Shown: positions 45,325 through 63,118, counted from the stretch's first letter. The stretch is 64,000 bases of DNA from Scenedesmus sp. ARA3 (GCA_004335835.1 RWJK01000270.1:22677-86676); one strand, 5' to 3'. Made by a program: numbers and translations. Notes: generated from the sequence alone by a model not told the origin.

Positions 45325-48300
45325 CAGCTGCTGAACTGGCTCGCCGGCTGCCTATAAAGGCGTCGCAGGGATGGCGCGTTGATTGTGGCATGCTGTGGGG
45401 ATGCGGGAGCAGGAGTTGCAAGCACTGTGCATATGTGCCCTGCCAGCGCAGGAAGCTTTTATAAGGCAAATCCCTGCAGACAGGGAGTGCTTAGGTAACG
45501 CAGGTTGGACGTAGGACAGTGTGCGTGGCAGTCTGCTGCACATTTGTAGTGAGGAAGAGCTGTTCAGGTGTGTTAGCTGCGTGTCACACATCAAGCTGCA
45601 GGGGATAGCCGGGGGCGTTTGTCTGGTTGATATGTGAGCTTGTATAGGTTGCTTCTGGCTTGCTTGCAGCTCAGCAGCAGCAAGTTCCTGCAGCTGGCAA
45701 GCCATGACGCAGCACCAAATGCATCACCAGAGGATGCTGCCAAAGCAGCGCCCGTGTATGCATGATAGTGCAACTTCAACCTGACATGTGGAACCTGACA
45801 TACGCACATGTGCCCAGAAGGGACCAAACCTTGACAACAATATCAACAACTTGTTCTGGAACCGTTATGGTTTTTGAACGCAATGGCTTGAGATGGGAGC
45901 TGCCCTTGCAGATTACATTTCATAAGGCTTGCAGGAGTTCACTTCATGCAGCTTGTCGCAGTTTGTCAACTGCCCGCATCTGTACACCTGCTGCACAGCA
46001 GCTGCAGGCCACAGTTGGCAGCACAGCATGTTGGTGCTCAATTGCCTTGAGTTGAGCTGCTGCGCTGTGCTCATGTGCACACGTGGTGTGTCTGGTACAT
46101 ACTGCAAACCGCGTGCACCGGCTGCGCTGTGTCAGCTGTTGGTGGGCTGCTGCTACTCGTTGGCTGTGGCGAATGTTGCATGCATACGTTGTGTTGCAGA
46201 GGCATAAGAGAGTAGGCACATGCTGGCAGCTGTCACGACTCAGACAGAGTATGAGTGTTGAAGTGTGACTCATGGGGATGGAAGCGCTAGATAGATGTAT
46301 CCCCAACTCAACCATGTCGGGCAGGGCTCTTTGGCACACTGATTGGTGGCTGGACTCGTGTGTAACTCCACTCTTTGACACAGTTGCATTGCCATGGTTC
46401 TGTCACACTGCTTGCAACACTTCTGAATGCTGCGTTACATGCAGGTTGGCATGACTGGCATGCTGCAAGTGCAACTGCACTACAACCCGCAGTCCCCGCT
46501 GAAAACCGTAGAGACAGCTGTGCGCAGCTGTACGTAGTATATCGTACTGTAGTATGATCATGAAACTATGATGTAAAAAAAACTATGATGTACGCATGCT
46601 GCTGCAGGCACAGCACAGGCACAGGCACAGCACACGCGTGTATAGTGCTGCCTTGTGCCACAGAGTACCCGCACAGCTGCAGAGTGTGACTTTGGCCTTG
46701 ATAGCTTGCCATAAGCGTGTAAGCATATAAAAACTTGTTACAGTTGCCAGCGTGTTACACTGAGAGCGAGGGTGTCGTCCCGTCGAGGTCGGCTAAGCAG
46801 CCAATTATCACCAACCCTGAGCTAGCCGCCAACCACAACAGCCGGCACTGCGTTGTGCCAATGTGTAGTGCTGCTACAGGGTAGCACACATGCACATGCA
46901 CATCTGGACCAGGCGCACGCGTCACTGTGTGCGGCGCTTCCTTATTCCCTACACACCCACGACTGTGACTGTTTGACAGCAGCACTACTGCTATAAAGCG
47001 CACCAGGTCTTGCAATCCTCAGGCACGTAAATGTACGCGAGGCTGCACTGGAAGCACATACTCTTGAAGGCTTTCGCAATACTACATCTCAGCCCTGGCG
47101 ATACCCACGTCGCAGCAGCATACACTGCAGCAGCGTCAGTCCTTATCACCACTGAACTGACGCTTGCCAGCAGCAGCATGCAATTGTGTGTTGGCAACCA
47201 ACTGACACGCCAACATGCTGCACCCCACAGCAAAGCTCACTTAGGAGTAGGTAGCAGCTACTAACTTTACCCCATGATTGCCCAAGCATAGTACGGCCTT
47301 CACTACAAGACATGCCTCTGTGCTGCGGCGTCAAGAGCACTACACTGATGGCTATCCAATGATCGAGGGCTGTTCCTTACTACACCCAAAGGCTACCCCA
47401 CGGCGCCGTCGCTGGTATGCAGTGGCCACTGCATTGCAAGAACAACCGCACAACGCACACACATGGCAGTGACATCCACCCATCCTTGCACGGCTAGCCG
47501 ATCTGCTTCCGCTTTCTTCAGCGGAAGCAGCCAGTTGCTGCACACGCAGCGCCATGCATTGCAGCTGCAGTGCAATCAGCAGGCACGCAGCCACGGACTA
47601 GATGATCATCTAGTGCAACAGTCCACAACATTTTGGCACAGCCAATCGGGTAGCAGTACAGCTACTGCTGCACTGCAAGAGCACTGCCACAACACCTTTG
47701 CTGACCTGTACAGCAGGGCTATCCTGCCTGCCTGTGTCTACACAACCCCCCTGGCCATGTCACAGGCCCCAGACACAACCTAAGCTGTATGGATGCACGT
47801 CACTGTCCTGCAAAGACTGCCATGTGCTGCCCACTGGACTGCTTGTCCTGCAAACCCTTGCGTACCAGATGCCTGTCTGCGCTGCAGTGATCATCTACTG
47901 CGCTACACAGCAGCACACAGCATGCCTCAACCAGTGCCGTGCTTTTGCAGCACGCATACAAGCAGCTCTGGGTGGATGTTGCACCCCACATGCCTTGTGC
48001 AGGCTGCTGCTCTACCTGCCAGGTTGCTGGCAAGCTAGCTACACAGGATAGGCCGCTGCTCTGAACACAAGCCACAGAGCCACAGCGTTGTAACTCTGGC
48101 AAAAGCTATTCTGCAGTGCTGCTGCTTGCATGCAAGCAGGCATGCTGCGCAGTACCTGCAGCATGGCCACAGATGCTCGAGTTTCAATGACAGCATAGGG
48201 GTTGCCTGTCTGTTGTCATCATTGTGTTTTCGACCATGCCCGCCTGTTCATGAAACACACCGCTCCAAACACACCCAAGTTAGTACATCAGTTGCGGCTG

Positions 48301-48670
48301 GCTCAGGGGCAAGCTTCTGATGTACACAGCCCATCCAAGGTTGTGCAATGCCAGCAACGCATCAGCTGCCTGGCAGTCTGAACCGGCATCCCATAATCTT
48401 GATTCCACCACAACCTATACAGCACTTCACAAACTGCACTGCCCACCAACTGCCAGAAACTACGTCCCTAGCCAACTGAGGCGCTGGTCCCGCCACGCAC
48501 TCCAACACAGCTCCAACAGCGTGGCAGCCCATGTACCGTCAGCAACACCCCATGCTCCTCAAACCTTCAAGTTGAGCTACCCAACATGTACGGTTCCTGC
48601 ACAACGTACTACCACCACCCATAGCCAGCTATACCAGCGGCAGCATACATTCATCTGCTGCGCATCTGCC
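45325..48670. other. Long intergenic region with no recognised protein gene
   Basis: 3.3 kb between convergent genes. TATAAAAA at 46726-46733 on the + strand could drive an unrecognised, possibly non-coding transcript. A perfect hairpin and a perfect palindrome lie at 47503-47530 and 47597-47614. A short open tail at 45812-45880 reads NNINNLFWNRYGF then stop after a CCCAG acceptor. It looks exon-like, but I could not attach it to a gene. Confidence 0.4.
47503..47614. other. Hairpin plus palindrome cluster
   Basis: An 11-bp perfect stem, CTGCTTCCGCT, with a TTCTTC loop occupies 47503-47530. 66 bp later there is a perfect 18-bp palindrome, ACTAGATGATCATCTAGT, at 47597-47614. No coding frame crosses them convincingly. 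Confidence 0.85.
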
Positions 48671-50066
48671 TCACTGGTTGACCAGCTGCACACGCACCAG
48701 CGCTGCACTTCCGGGAGGCATGTACACCTTCCAGCTAGTCAGCCCGCTGCTGTCCTTTTCATTCGGCACAAGCTCAGATGCATCAGCACCCTTGAGCACA
48801 CCACCAACAGCATAGTAATAACCGCCGAGGCTGATGCCGCTGGTCGCTGAGAGAGGATCCTCGCCCCTCGCCACCAGGCGCGTCACCACAGCCGGCGCGT
48901 TGTAGCCCCAGCCGCGGTTGATGCGGATGACCTGCGTGCCTGCGCGGTTGGGGTGCTTGTTCACCAGCACAAAACGCAGCTCCTGTGTGTTGACATCAAT
49001 TAGCGGCCAGACTTTGAAGTTGCTGGCATCGCCAGACACCTGCGTCTTGCCTAGTAGCTTGCTGCCGGCCCCCACTGCCTGCTGGAACATAACCATGCCG
49101 TAGAACGGCGGCCGCAGCACCGGCGGGCTGAGCTGGTTGTTGTTGTACCAGCGCAGGATGCTGGTGTACAGGTTCTGCCCTGATCCCTGGTGGAAGTTGA
49201 TGCCCACTGCGCCTGTAGCAGCAACCTCAAATGAGCCGTCCAGCGTCCACAGCGTGGCTGCAAATACGTTAGACACGCCCACGCGGCCGCTGTTGCTGAT
49301 GGTGTTAGACTCTGCTACCCGCAGCGGGATGCCGTAGCCTTGGCTGGTCTGTACAAGCGCGCGCAGGTTGTCCATTTCCTTGCGGATGGGGGCTTCCTCG
49401 AGGAGTGTGGCTGGCGTGTTGTATGCCTCCTTGGTGGCCTTGTACCAGTGCAGCGTGGTCATGCGCGTGAACTTGTGGTTCAGGCTGCAGGGCGGCAGCG
49501 GCAGCGGCAGCGGCGGTAGTGATGAGGATGGGATATGTAAGGCGTGAGTGGATGGGTCCACAGCAAGTGACACGATTGGGGTGATTGGCAGGGCAATAGC
49601 CGACTGAGAAGATAGGCTAGACATTGCAAGATGAACAGCAGCTGGAGCTCGCAGTTGTGCGCTGCTTGACTGTGCCGCACTTCCAATGCACAGCAATGGC
49701 GCATTGAAACTGCTGCCAAGCGTTGCTCTCTTTGCAGATGAGAAGTGGGGACTGCAGGATGGCCACGCAATAGTCGAAAGTGTCAAGCACCACCACCAGC
49801 ACCGCATGCAACTCACTCTAGGAACCACTTGAGGGTGGTGGGGAACACATTGACGTGGCCCCAAACCGGCCCAGCAAACTGGCCGTACGCGCAGCAGTCC
49901 AAGGTGCCGCAGGGGCAGGCCAGGGCCTTTGCCATGGCTTGCCAGTCAGCCACAAAGCAGCAGCGCACGTACTGCAGCGCCGTGAGGTTGTTCTGGGTGC
50001 CCTCGTAGAAGTTGGGCTGCAGCAGCAGGCAGGCGCAGCAGGGTGGAGATGTTGGTGTGAGTGATG

Positions 50067-50121
<55 letters not shown>

Positions 50122-52129
50122 GCATGCATGCAGCGCTGTCTAGTGTTCGGGTGTGTGCTGTGCTAGCTGTTCCTGCAAGCGCAATGCGGCTGCTGTCACC
50201 ATCTTCTTCACAGCAGGCTCCTGCTGCCTCTGCTGCTGTTAGTGGGGCAGCTGACATAACATGGACTAGCAAGATCTTGCTGCTTGCACGGCAAACAAAA
50301 GCCACTGCACCCACCTCGTTGCCAATCTCAGTCGCCAGGACAGCCTCAGCTGGAAGGTTGTCCTTGATCATCTTCAGCTGCGCACGTGACAGCTCATAAT
50401 CGCCGTGCTCCAGGTTCACCGACATGATGTACTGCGCGCCAGTCTCCTCATGCACCTGCCTCAGCGCATCATACACATACTGCGGGAACACATACGCCTG
50501 CTTGTCTGTGCTGCCGCCGCCAACGCGGATGTTGAAGGGCCCACTGCCGTAGCTTGTCAGCAGCCGGATAACATCTTTGTAGCCGGGGATATTGTTGATT
50601 TCTTCGACATGCGTCCACTCGTGGCTGATTCCCAAAAAGCTCTGCGGGATCTGCAGCAGCGGCTGGTCAAGGTTGACTTCGGTCAAACTTTCAAAGCTGG
50701 CTGGCGGGGTGACGTACAGCGGCGCGGTAGCCTCCTGAGGTGCAGCAGGTGCCGCGGGGGATGGTACTGCTGGCACAGCTGGCAGGGGTGCATCAGGGCC
50801 TTGGAATGCGGCACTGTTGTCACCCGGTGTGTACTCTTCGTCAAAGACCGGCTGCTGCTGCGCAAGGCGGGCAGAGGCAATGTTGACGCCAGACGTGCGT
50901 GCCGTGTGTGAGGAGCCGTGCGTCTTTGCTGCTTCCTTCGACTGTGCTGGCTTTGCTGCCGCGGGCTTTGCTGCTGCTGGCTTTGTTGCTGCTGGCTTGC
51001 CTGCAGTTGCAGCAGGCTTAAGTGCTGGCTTTGCTGCAGCAGGCTTGGATGCTGGCATCGCTGCTGTTCCTGCAGCTGCAGGTGCGTTTGCAGCGGGCCT
51101 GCCTTGCTCCGTGGCTGCTAGGATGCGCTGATGAGGCTCGTCACTGACAGCGTCACCAAGCCTGCCTGCTTCCAAACTTGCTGCTTCCAGGTCAGCTGCT
51201 GCCAAGCTGGCTGTCACTGCTGCCACCTCAGCATCCAGGGCCTTTGCATCACTGGCTGACATCAGCATGCCAACTTCAGGAGCAGTCAGCGCTCCTGCAA
51301 AGCCTTTGGCAAGCCGCTCGAGGCTGCCAAGCAGTGGCGCACCCCCAGAGGGTTGTAAATCAGCCGTTGCAGCAGCAGCAGCAGCAGCAGCAGCGGAAGC
51401 ATCTGGCGTTGCCAGGATGCCAGCACCAGGGGCGCTGAGCGTGGTTGCAAACCCTGCTGCTAGCCGCTCGAGGCTTGACAGCAGCGGCAGCTTGTCGGGC
51501 TGGGAGTTGCTGCTGCTCTGCGCTGCTCCATTGCTGCTGCCGCTTGCTGCAGCTTCTGCTGGCTGCTCGCCTGCTGCAGCTTCACTGCTCTGCACCGTCA
51601 CTTCTGCTTGTGTTTCTGTGCCTAGCTTCTGCAGCTGTGAGCTGCGGCCACTGCCAGGCGGCAGCAGTGCACCAGCCCCGAGGCCCAGCAGCGTCACTGG
51701 CCGCACTGGCAGCAAGCGCGTGCTGCTCGCCACTGCCTGCTGTGGTTTGGGCACACCCTGCAAGAAATCATCGCAGGATATTGACGAGCAACACGTCGAG
51801 TGATGCTGTAGCATACCAGCATCCCAACCGCATGCAGCATGCAAGCCTCCTACTTCCTGCTGCTCCTGGGTGACACCAGTGATGCCTACCTGGGTGAGCG
51901 CCGTTTGCAGGCCGGAACCGCCGTCCAATTTGTCAGCAACTGCAAGTGAATGGCGGTAACATCGTCAGCAAGGCCTGCAACGAGGGGCGACCGTGTCACT
52001 GCATTTGCTGCTCTGAGTGGTGGCCATACCTGCTGAAGTGGTGATCAGAAGCGCCGAAAGTACTATGATACATGCCGAAACAGGCCTGTTTGCGAGCTTT
52101 GCCGCTGCAAACAGCCCGCTGGTGTTCAT
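48671..52129 (-). CDS. GH79 family glycoside hydrolase (heparanase/beta-glucuronidase-like), secreted
   Basis: Five exons on the minus strand: 52129-52030, 51939-51890, 51757-50315, 50016-49817, 49484-48671; 868 aa with closed phases. The N-terminus has a signal peptide or anchor (ACIIVLSALLITTSAG). Residues about 60-390 are low-complexity Ala/Ser/Pro/Lys with repeated KPAAAKPA-type units, like an algal wall stalk. The catalytic (beta/alpha)8 part follows, with FLGISHEWTHVEE and FNIRVGGGSTDKQ. TEIGNE carries the expected acid/base Glu (about 531) and RVAESNTISNSG the expected nucleophile (about 656). The C-terminus is the beta-domain typical of GH79 (WPLIDVNTQELRFVLVNK). The likely role is trimming uronic-acid-containing wall glycans; exact specificity cannot be read. 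A Cys-rich stretch (YVRCCF, CPCGTLDCC) lies between the two catalytic residues. Confidence 0.85.
50069..50119. repeat. (TG)25 microsatellite
   Basis: Uninterrupted dinucleotide run in the intron 50017-50314 of the GH79 gene (CA on the coding strand). Confidence 0.98.
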
Positions 52130-52576
52130 CTTCAGCTCTGTCTAGCGCCTCAGTTCAGCCTTTTCATGCGGTTCTTCCTAACATGCGTTTAGAATGTTGG
52201 AAACTTTCCCACCAGCACTGAGTTGGGGCTAGAAAAGGCGGGCTGGTGTGAGAGTCCCAGGGTCACCTGAGCAGGCTCCCCTTTTCGTTCATTCGCTTCA
52301 GATTTGCAACAAAGCTGAAATTTGAAGTGGTACTGAGCTGGTGCGTTCAGATATCAAAAGATAATGGACAACAACAACACCGCAACAACAAAGGACAAGG
52401 ACAACGGGCACGAGCCGCAAGATCACTCAAACGAACCACCAACGTCGGTAATAAGCGTTGAGATAGCATTGTAGTTGTTTTGGGGCTTGGTCGTGCCTGC
52501 TGCGGATGAAGTGCTCGACATCAGCAGAAAGGGCCCACTTCAAATCAGCTGAACACACAGTACATGTACCGTCAGC
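52130..52576. promoter_or_regulatory. Divergent promoter region GH79 / ZCCHC8-like gene
   Basis: 447 bp between start codons on opposite strands, with lower GC and an A/C-rich patch (52360-52445). No TATA box seen. Confidence 0.45.
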
Positions 52577-55285
52577 ATGGATGCACATCTTGCTTCAGAG
52601 ACTACAGCTCCAGTAGCGGAGCAAACAACGGTAGCAGTGCTGCCTGATGCAGAAGCAGCTCCTCAGCAGCATGACCAGGAGCAGCAGCAGCAGCACGACC
52701 AGCAGCGGGACCAGCAGCAAGATCAGCATCAGCAGCAAGAGCAGGAACAGGCAGCTGACGCACTGCAGCAACAACAGCATGTCAGTCTGCGTGAGGCTGT
52801 TGCGGTTGAGGTCAGAGTCAGCAATATCACCAGGTGCGCTCAGCGCAGCAGTGCCGTTGCAGACTGCGGTGCAGTAGCGCTGCTCGTGAACTGTGGAGCC
52901 AGATTCGTCTGCGCATCTTGCTGAGCATGCACTGCAACACTCATGGTGCAGGCAAGGGCTTGACCTGTTGGAGAACCTCCTCAGCAACTGGGCTGTGTGG
53001 CAGCAGCAGACATATAGCCAGGTGGGGCTCGACACACACCCTTACAGTCAGGCTGGCTGTAGCACATGTGCCTTGCACTCCACCACATGCTCCCACACTG
53101 TCGCTAATACTTCCTTGCTCACACAGCTAAATGAAGTAGCAGCAGCAGTTGCAGTTAATGTGCGGCTCCCCGCAATTCACATATGCAGCTCAATCCACGC
53201 CCCGACCACCTGCCAACAGCACAATAGACAGGCGTACATCAACACATCTCAAGCACGCGCGTTGCTGCGTTGTCGTGGCTGCGTGCTGCAGGGCTACACA
53301 GCTGACCAGCAGTTGCTGAGCGGCAAGCTAGCGCTGGACGTGCAGCAGCTGTGTGAGGATGGTGTGGTTGGCTGGCTGGACACTATGGCCCCTGTGCCCG
53401 GCACTGGGCAGCGCCAGCAGCAGGCAGCACAGGCAGCAGCATTCAAAGAGGTGCGGCAGCCATGCAGTGCCAAAGTTGCACGCAATAACAGCGCAACGTT
53501 GCGAGCAATGTTTGCAACAGCTGTCTGCAGCACAGAGCCAGGCAAAACTGTTTTGAAAGCATATCCTGTACTTCCAATACACGGCTAAGAAGACGAGTCT
53601 TGCTGCCTGCAGCCACGAAGTTTGAATGCCATGGTACCCTGCATGCTGCTGCATGTGACGGCAGCAGCAACAGTGAGCTTACAGCATGGCTTACACAAAC
53701 CTGACTACAGCCGCTGCTCTATTATCGCATCTGCATGCATGCCTGCCGCGTGTCGTGCCCTGCATGCCTCAAAACATTTCCCATCAATGCCAGTCTCTGG
53801 CATGACGCCTTGCCATCTGCCACATGTTCTGCTGCTGCTGCTGCTGCCGTTGCACCTGCTCACAGAGCGAGGCACCTCCGCTGTATGACAGATCCATTAC
53901 AGAGCTCCTGGCACCGCCTGCAGCTGCAGGCAGCGGCATAAACATGCTGCCAGGAGGGGCAGAGGCAACGCGGCGGCGGCAGATGGCAGAGGCGCGGCTG
54001 ACCCTGTCTGAGGCCGGTGACGCAGCAGCAGCGGCAACGAAGCGGCGGCGCCTGCCCAACAGCAGGTGCTTCAACTGCGGCAGCTATGCGCACGGCATCG
54101 CGCAGTGCCCCAAGGACTTTGACCAGGTGCGTGGCGGGCCGCAGTGTGCAATGCTCCTAAGTGTTGCAGGAAAGTTTGCAGGAACGTACCTTGCTTTTTG
54201 CATGCTTTAGTCATGGTGGCCTGGCAGTCCTCCTGCAAGCTGCCGTGACCAGCTGTGCTCACCAATCTACTACCGCTGGTGCTGGTGCTGGTGCTGCGCC
54301 CTGCAGGACCGCGTGGCAGCAGCCAAGGCGGAGCGCAATGCAGCCAGCGCCACTGCAGGGTTCAGCGCACTGCTGCGGCAGCGCTACTTTGCAGGCGGCT
54401 GCGGCGGCAAAGGCGGCAAGGGCAGCAAGGCCAGCCCCTATGAGGGCCTGCAGCCTGGGGCCATCAGCGCTGACCTGGCACAAGCCTTGGGTGAGCAGCT
54501 GGCTCTTGCGTGGCAAGCGCTGTTGTGGTGGTTTTTGTCAGATAAAACAGTTGTGTACTGCATGCATCCTATGTGGGCAGCACCCAGCGTGCAGCAAGTG
54601 CACATGAGCACATGCTGTCAGCAGTCATCAGCAGGCAGGTGTGGTGTTGCGGACCTAGCATGCTATGCCAGATAGTACGCAACTGACATGTACTTGAATA
54701 CCTGATGCCGTGTTGCTGCAGCGTCGCGCTGATTGATTCACTGCTGCGCATTCAGTGGGGCGGCTGCTGTTGATCGTGTCTGCATGTGGGTGCCCGCTTG
54801 CTGCCAAATCACATCAATGTCAAAGCCGATTTTATGCGCTGACCCTTTGTGCTGTGTGTGCTGCGCTTGATCTGCCAGGCATGGCCAGCCAGGCCGCGCC
54901 TCCTCCCTGGCTGGGCCGCATGACAGTGCTGGGCCTGCCCCCAGGCTGGATGCAGCGGGCTCCTGCTGGTGCTGCTGCTGCTGGGGGGCCCTGCATGACC
55001 TTCATCATGGGTAGTGATGACGAGGATGATGCAGAAGCAGATGGAGATGCAGATGGTGAAGAGGGAGACGGGGATGTGTCCGTGCCAGCAGCAGATGCAG
55101 CAGCAGGAGCAGCAGCTGGAGATGGCGGGGACGTTGCAGCGGCAGGTGCAGCTGAGCAGGTGCTGGCCTCGCGGTACCTGTTTCCCGGCATCAACGCGCC
55201 GCTGCCGGAGGGCGCGGATGCTGATGCATGGGGTGCTGAGCTAGACAAGGCCAAGTATGTTGCTGGCATGCTGGCCGTGGCGTGA
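52577..55285 (+). CDS. Zinc-knuckle CCHC and PSP-domain protein, ZCCHC8-like
   Basis: Seven exons: 52577-52833, 52952-53021, 53127-53159, 53292-53450, 53866-54126, 54307-54490, 54879-55285; 456 aa with closed phases. The N-terminus is Gln/His/Asp-rich. A single zinc knuckle CFNCGSYAHGIAQC (C-X2-C-X4-H-X4-C, about residues 241-254) is followed by a PSP-like module (about 310-350): LQPGAISADLAQALG joined to PPPWLGRMTVLGLPPGWM. That order, CCHC then PSP, is that of ZCCHC8, the scaffold of the nuclear exosome targeting complex. The PSP motif is also found in SF3B2. A role in nuclear RNA surveillance or splicing is inferred. The C-terminus is acidic. The small exon 53127-53159 and the exon 1/2 junction are the least certain parts. 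Confidence 0.8.
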
Positions 55286-55669
55286 TGACCCTGCTTGTGA
55301 CCTGAGCCCTTCATGGCTTGTAACGTGTCATGCCTGCTGTGGCTCAGCCCTACTCAGCTGGCATGCCTTGCTGTAGGTTTCAAAATCTGTAAACGTTTAC
55401 TTGTGACCAAAGCCTAGATTCCTGTAGTGCCGAGTCCCCTCTTCTTGCCACCCAGTGGGTACCCACTTTTGCTGTTGTGCACCTGGATCGACGTGCAACC
55501 GCGACTGCGGTCTACAGCCAGTGCCAGTTGCTTTGGCAAGCTGTAGTTGTAGCCTTGGTCCGCGCAATTGGCTGTGCACCACAGGCAGCCGCAGCAGGGG
55601 GCCGGCAGGGCTTGAGATGCGTATGCAGGACTGACAGCCAGCTTGATTTCAAGCCGTTGTGGTGCTAAA
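55286..55669. other. Short intergenic region with TGTAA signals
   Basis: 384 bp between tandem genes. TGTAA at 55319-55323 and again at 55388-55392 are good poly(A) candidates for the ZCCHC8-like gene. The rest must be the SRPK promoter, without a visible TATA. Confidence 0.55.
55319..55323 (+). terminator. TGTAA polyadenylation signal of the ZCCHC8-like gene
   Basis: TGTAA 34 bp after the stop codon, with a second copy at 55388-55392. Confidence 0.5.
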
Positions 55670-60763
<5,094 letters not shown>

Positions 60764-61770
60764 AGCTGGCTGGCACTGCGTGCCTCAGCGTGTGTTTTGC
60801 ATTGCATCATTGTGGTAGTAGCAGTACCAGCACTGCAGTGCAGTGCCAGCGTGAGTGTTTGACTTATGGTGCTGAGCAAGAGCTACCAGCTGCAGCCTTG
60901 CTGCTGTGAGCAGCGGGCACGATGTGTGGTATCACGAGCGTGAACTTTTTCTAATGGTTGTGGGCATTTGCATTGGCTGTTTGAGGCGGGGTGTGGCATT
61001 GCACTGCAGCCTCTGCAAACATGTGGCAGGCAGGATTTCCCATGGTGTGTTGTTTGCTAGTTTGCAGTGTTGTGTACATGCTGCTGTCGACTGATGTTAT
61101 GCGTCAAAGCAACCATCTGCTGCAGCTAATGCTGCCAAGAACTGCTCGTATAGCTGGTGTTTGACACGCTTCCCTGGTTATGGAGTGCTTGTCTGCCGAG
61201 GTTTGCCGTGCGCATTTGATGGCTTGGCTGTTTGGGCGGCTGCATCCGCAATTGCGTATCTTGTGAGCAACCTCTGCTGCGACAGAAGCTGCCTCCCTGC
61301 TGCAACACGCAGGGCAAGAGCTGTGTGTGAGGCAACGGCCGCCAGGTCACAGAACTAAGACCACAAGATGGTTGTAGAACCGATGCGTGGCTGTTTCTCT
61401 GGTGGAGTTGAAGTGGTAACACGATCTGCTTCAATCAAAAATGTCAGTAGCGACACCAACAGACTTCCAGCAAAGTTCTTCGCAACTTCATATATGCCTT
61501 GCAGCTTGACCCGTTACGGTTTATTGTGGTTACCGTGTCTTGCAGGCAATTGCGATCTTTCAACGTCACGTAGCGTGCGTAGCGTGGCCAAGTAGCCCAG
61601 TCGCTGTACGACCAATCACCAAGTTCGCTTTGTTTAGTACCGTGCGTGCCCTCGGGGGATAAGTCGTGCAAGTGTTGGCCGTCTGTGAAGCCTTGCTGCG
61701 CGTTCCGAGCCAGATTGTTCCCGCATCGCCTTAGCCCACTGGCAGCAGCACCAACAACAGTCCAGCAGAA
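60764..61770. other. Intergenic region, nothing recognised
   Basis: 1 kb between tandem genes. Short ORFs up to about 75 codons have no support. No TGTAA or TATA signal stands out. Confidence 0.45.
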
Positions 61771-63118
61771 ATGCTATCCAGCAGAGCTGCAATGCTCCCA
61801 GCAGGCAGGCCTAAAGCTTACACAACCAGCGCGTGGCTTGCCTCAGTGCTGCTGCTCAGCCATGCACTGTGCCAGCTGGCAGAGTCCAAGAATCCCTGTC
61901 CTGGCAGTGCTGCGCTAGCAGCAGCAGCATCTGCAAGCCTGGATGTGCAGCAGCAAGCCATAGCAGCCCAAGTCACGCCCGACACATCATTAAATGTTGC
62001 AGACCTCCCGTTGCTTCGCCCTCGGCAGCCTTGGCCCTACAGGAACATCAGCACAGCGCTGGACGCACCATACCCTACCACCAACAGCAGCAACGGTGTC
62101 ACCTACAGCAGACTACGGCATGCACCCATTCAAAACGTCACCGCAGGGCTTATGCAGTGGTGGTTCAGGCAGAACCTGGAGAGGGTGGTGTACTACCCCT
62201 GGGATGGCGGCAACTACACGCGCTACCAGATGTGGCACCCGCGCGACCACTGCCACCAGAAGGCCATCAACCGCACAACATGGCTGCTGCAGGTGACACA
62301 GTAGCTTCTAGAGTGTCTATAGACACAATGGATGGGACACATGCCAGAGCCCACAAGCAGATGCAGAACGTGCGGGATTGTATGTGCTAGTTTTGCCCCT
62401 GGCTGCCCTTCTGCTTGCAGTATAATGTAGTGCTGCTGACACATCGCATGCACGTGCGTGTTGACACCTGCAGGAGTTCATAGTGGCAAGCAAGAACTTC
62501 ACACGCAAGGACTTCCAAGGTTTCAACGCCAGCAGCGAAGCACAGATCAACCTCAACATGTCTGTCAGGTCCCTCAACGCCACCGGCCTCACCCTGTCAT
62601 ATGTTATTTACGGCTTTGAAATGACAAAGCTGACGCACACCTGGAGAAACACAGCCAAGGGCTTGGATGTCACGTCAGAGCTGTGGGTAGGGAACCCGAG
62701 CCTGCAGCCTCAGCTCAACGAGGTGGCCAACTGTGCATTCTCGAGAGGGCAGGACCCGCTGGCGGTTGCGCGCAAGCTGCAGCAGCACACAGTGGAGGAG
62801 TTTGGCAAGTGAGTGCACATGTGCAGCCATTCTGCTTGTGGCATCTTGTTTGTTTGTTTGGAATGGTTCGCGAATGCTTGGTGCATTAGATTGTCATCAG
62901 ACTGTGCTGAAACAGGCCCTCGGCACTGCTGATCACACATGTTGGTGCACATCTGTTGCGATGCAGGCGTTTGGATTGAATGCATTGCCTGCCTCTCGAC
63001 ATTGGTGGCGTTGCTGGATAGTACTGAAAACGCATTGCTGCTGCTGCTGCTGCTGCTGTTCCCATGCAGCTTGGAAAAGGTGCTGCCATACCTCTACTCA
63101 GTGCGCAATGTGGGCTAG
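61771..63118 (+). CDS. Secreted DAPG-hydrolase-like (PhlG-type) protein
   Basis: Three exons: 61771-62292, 62474-62808, 63070-63118; 301 aa with closed phases. A hydrophobic segment (WLASVLLLSHALCQL, about 24-38) acts as signal peptide or anchor. The mature part has GLMQWWFRQN, WDGGNYTRYQMWHPRDH and, at the C-terminus, HTVEEFGN then LEKVLPYLY. These fit the PhlG/DAPG-hydrolase fold, a zinc enzyme that cleaves a carbon-carbon bond in 2,4-diacetylphloroglucinol. Candidate metal ligands are His156, His160 and the His/Glu of HTVEEFGN (about 279-283). In an alga the substrate is unknown. Seven or more N-X-S/T sites support passage through the secretory pathway. The first Met is used; an internal Met at residue 8 is an alternative. 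Confidence 0.75.
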
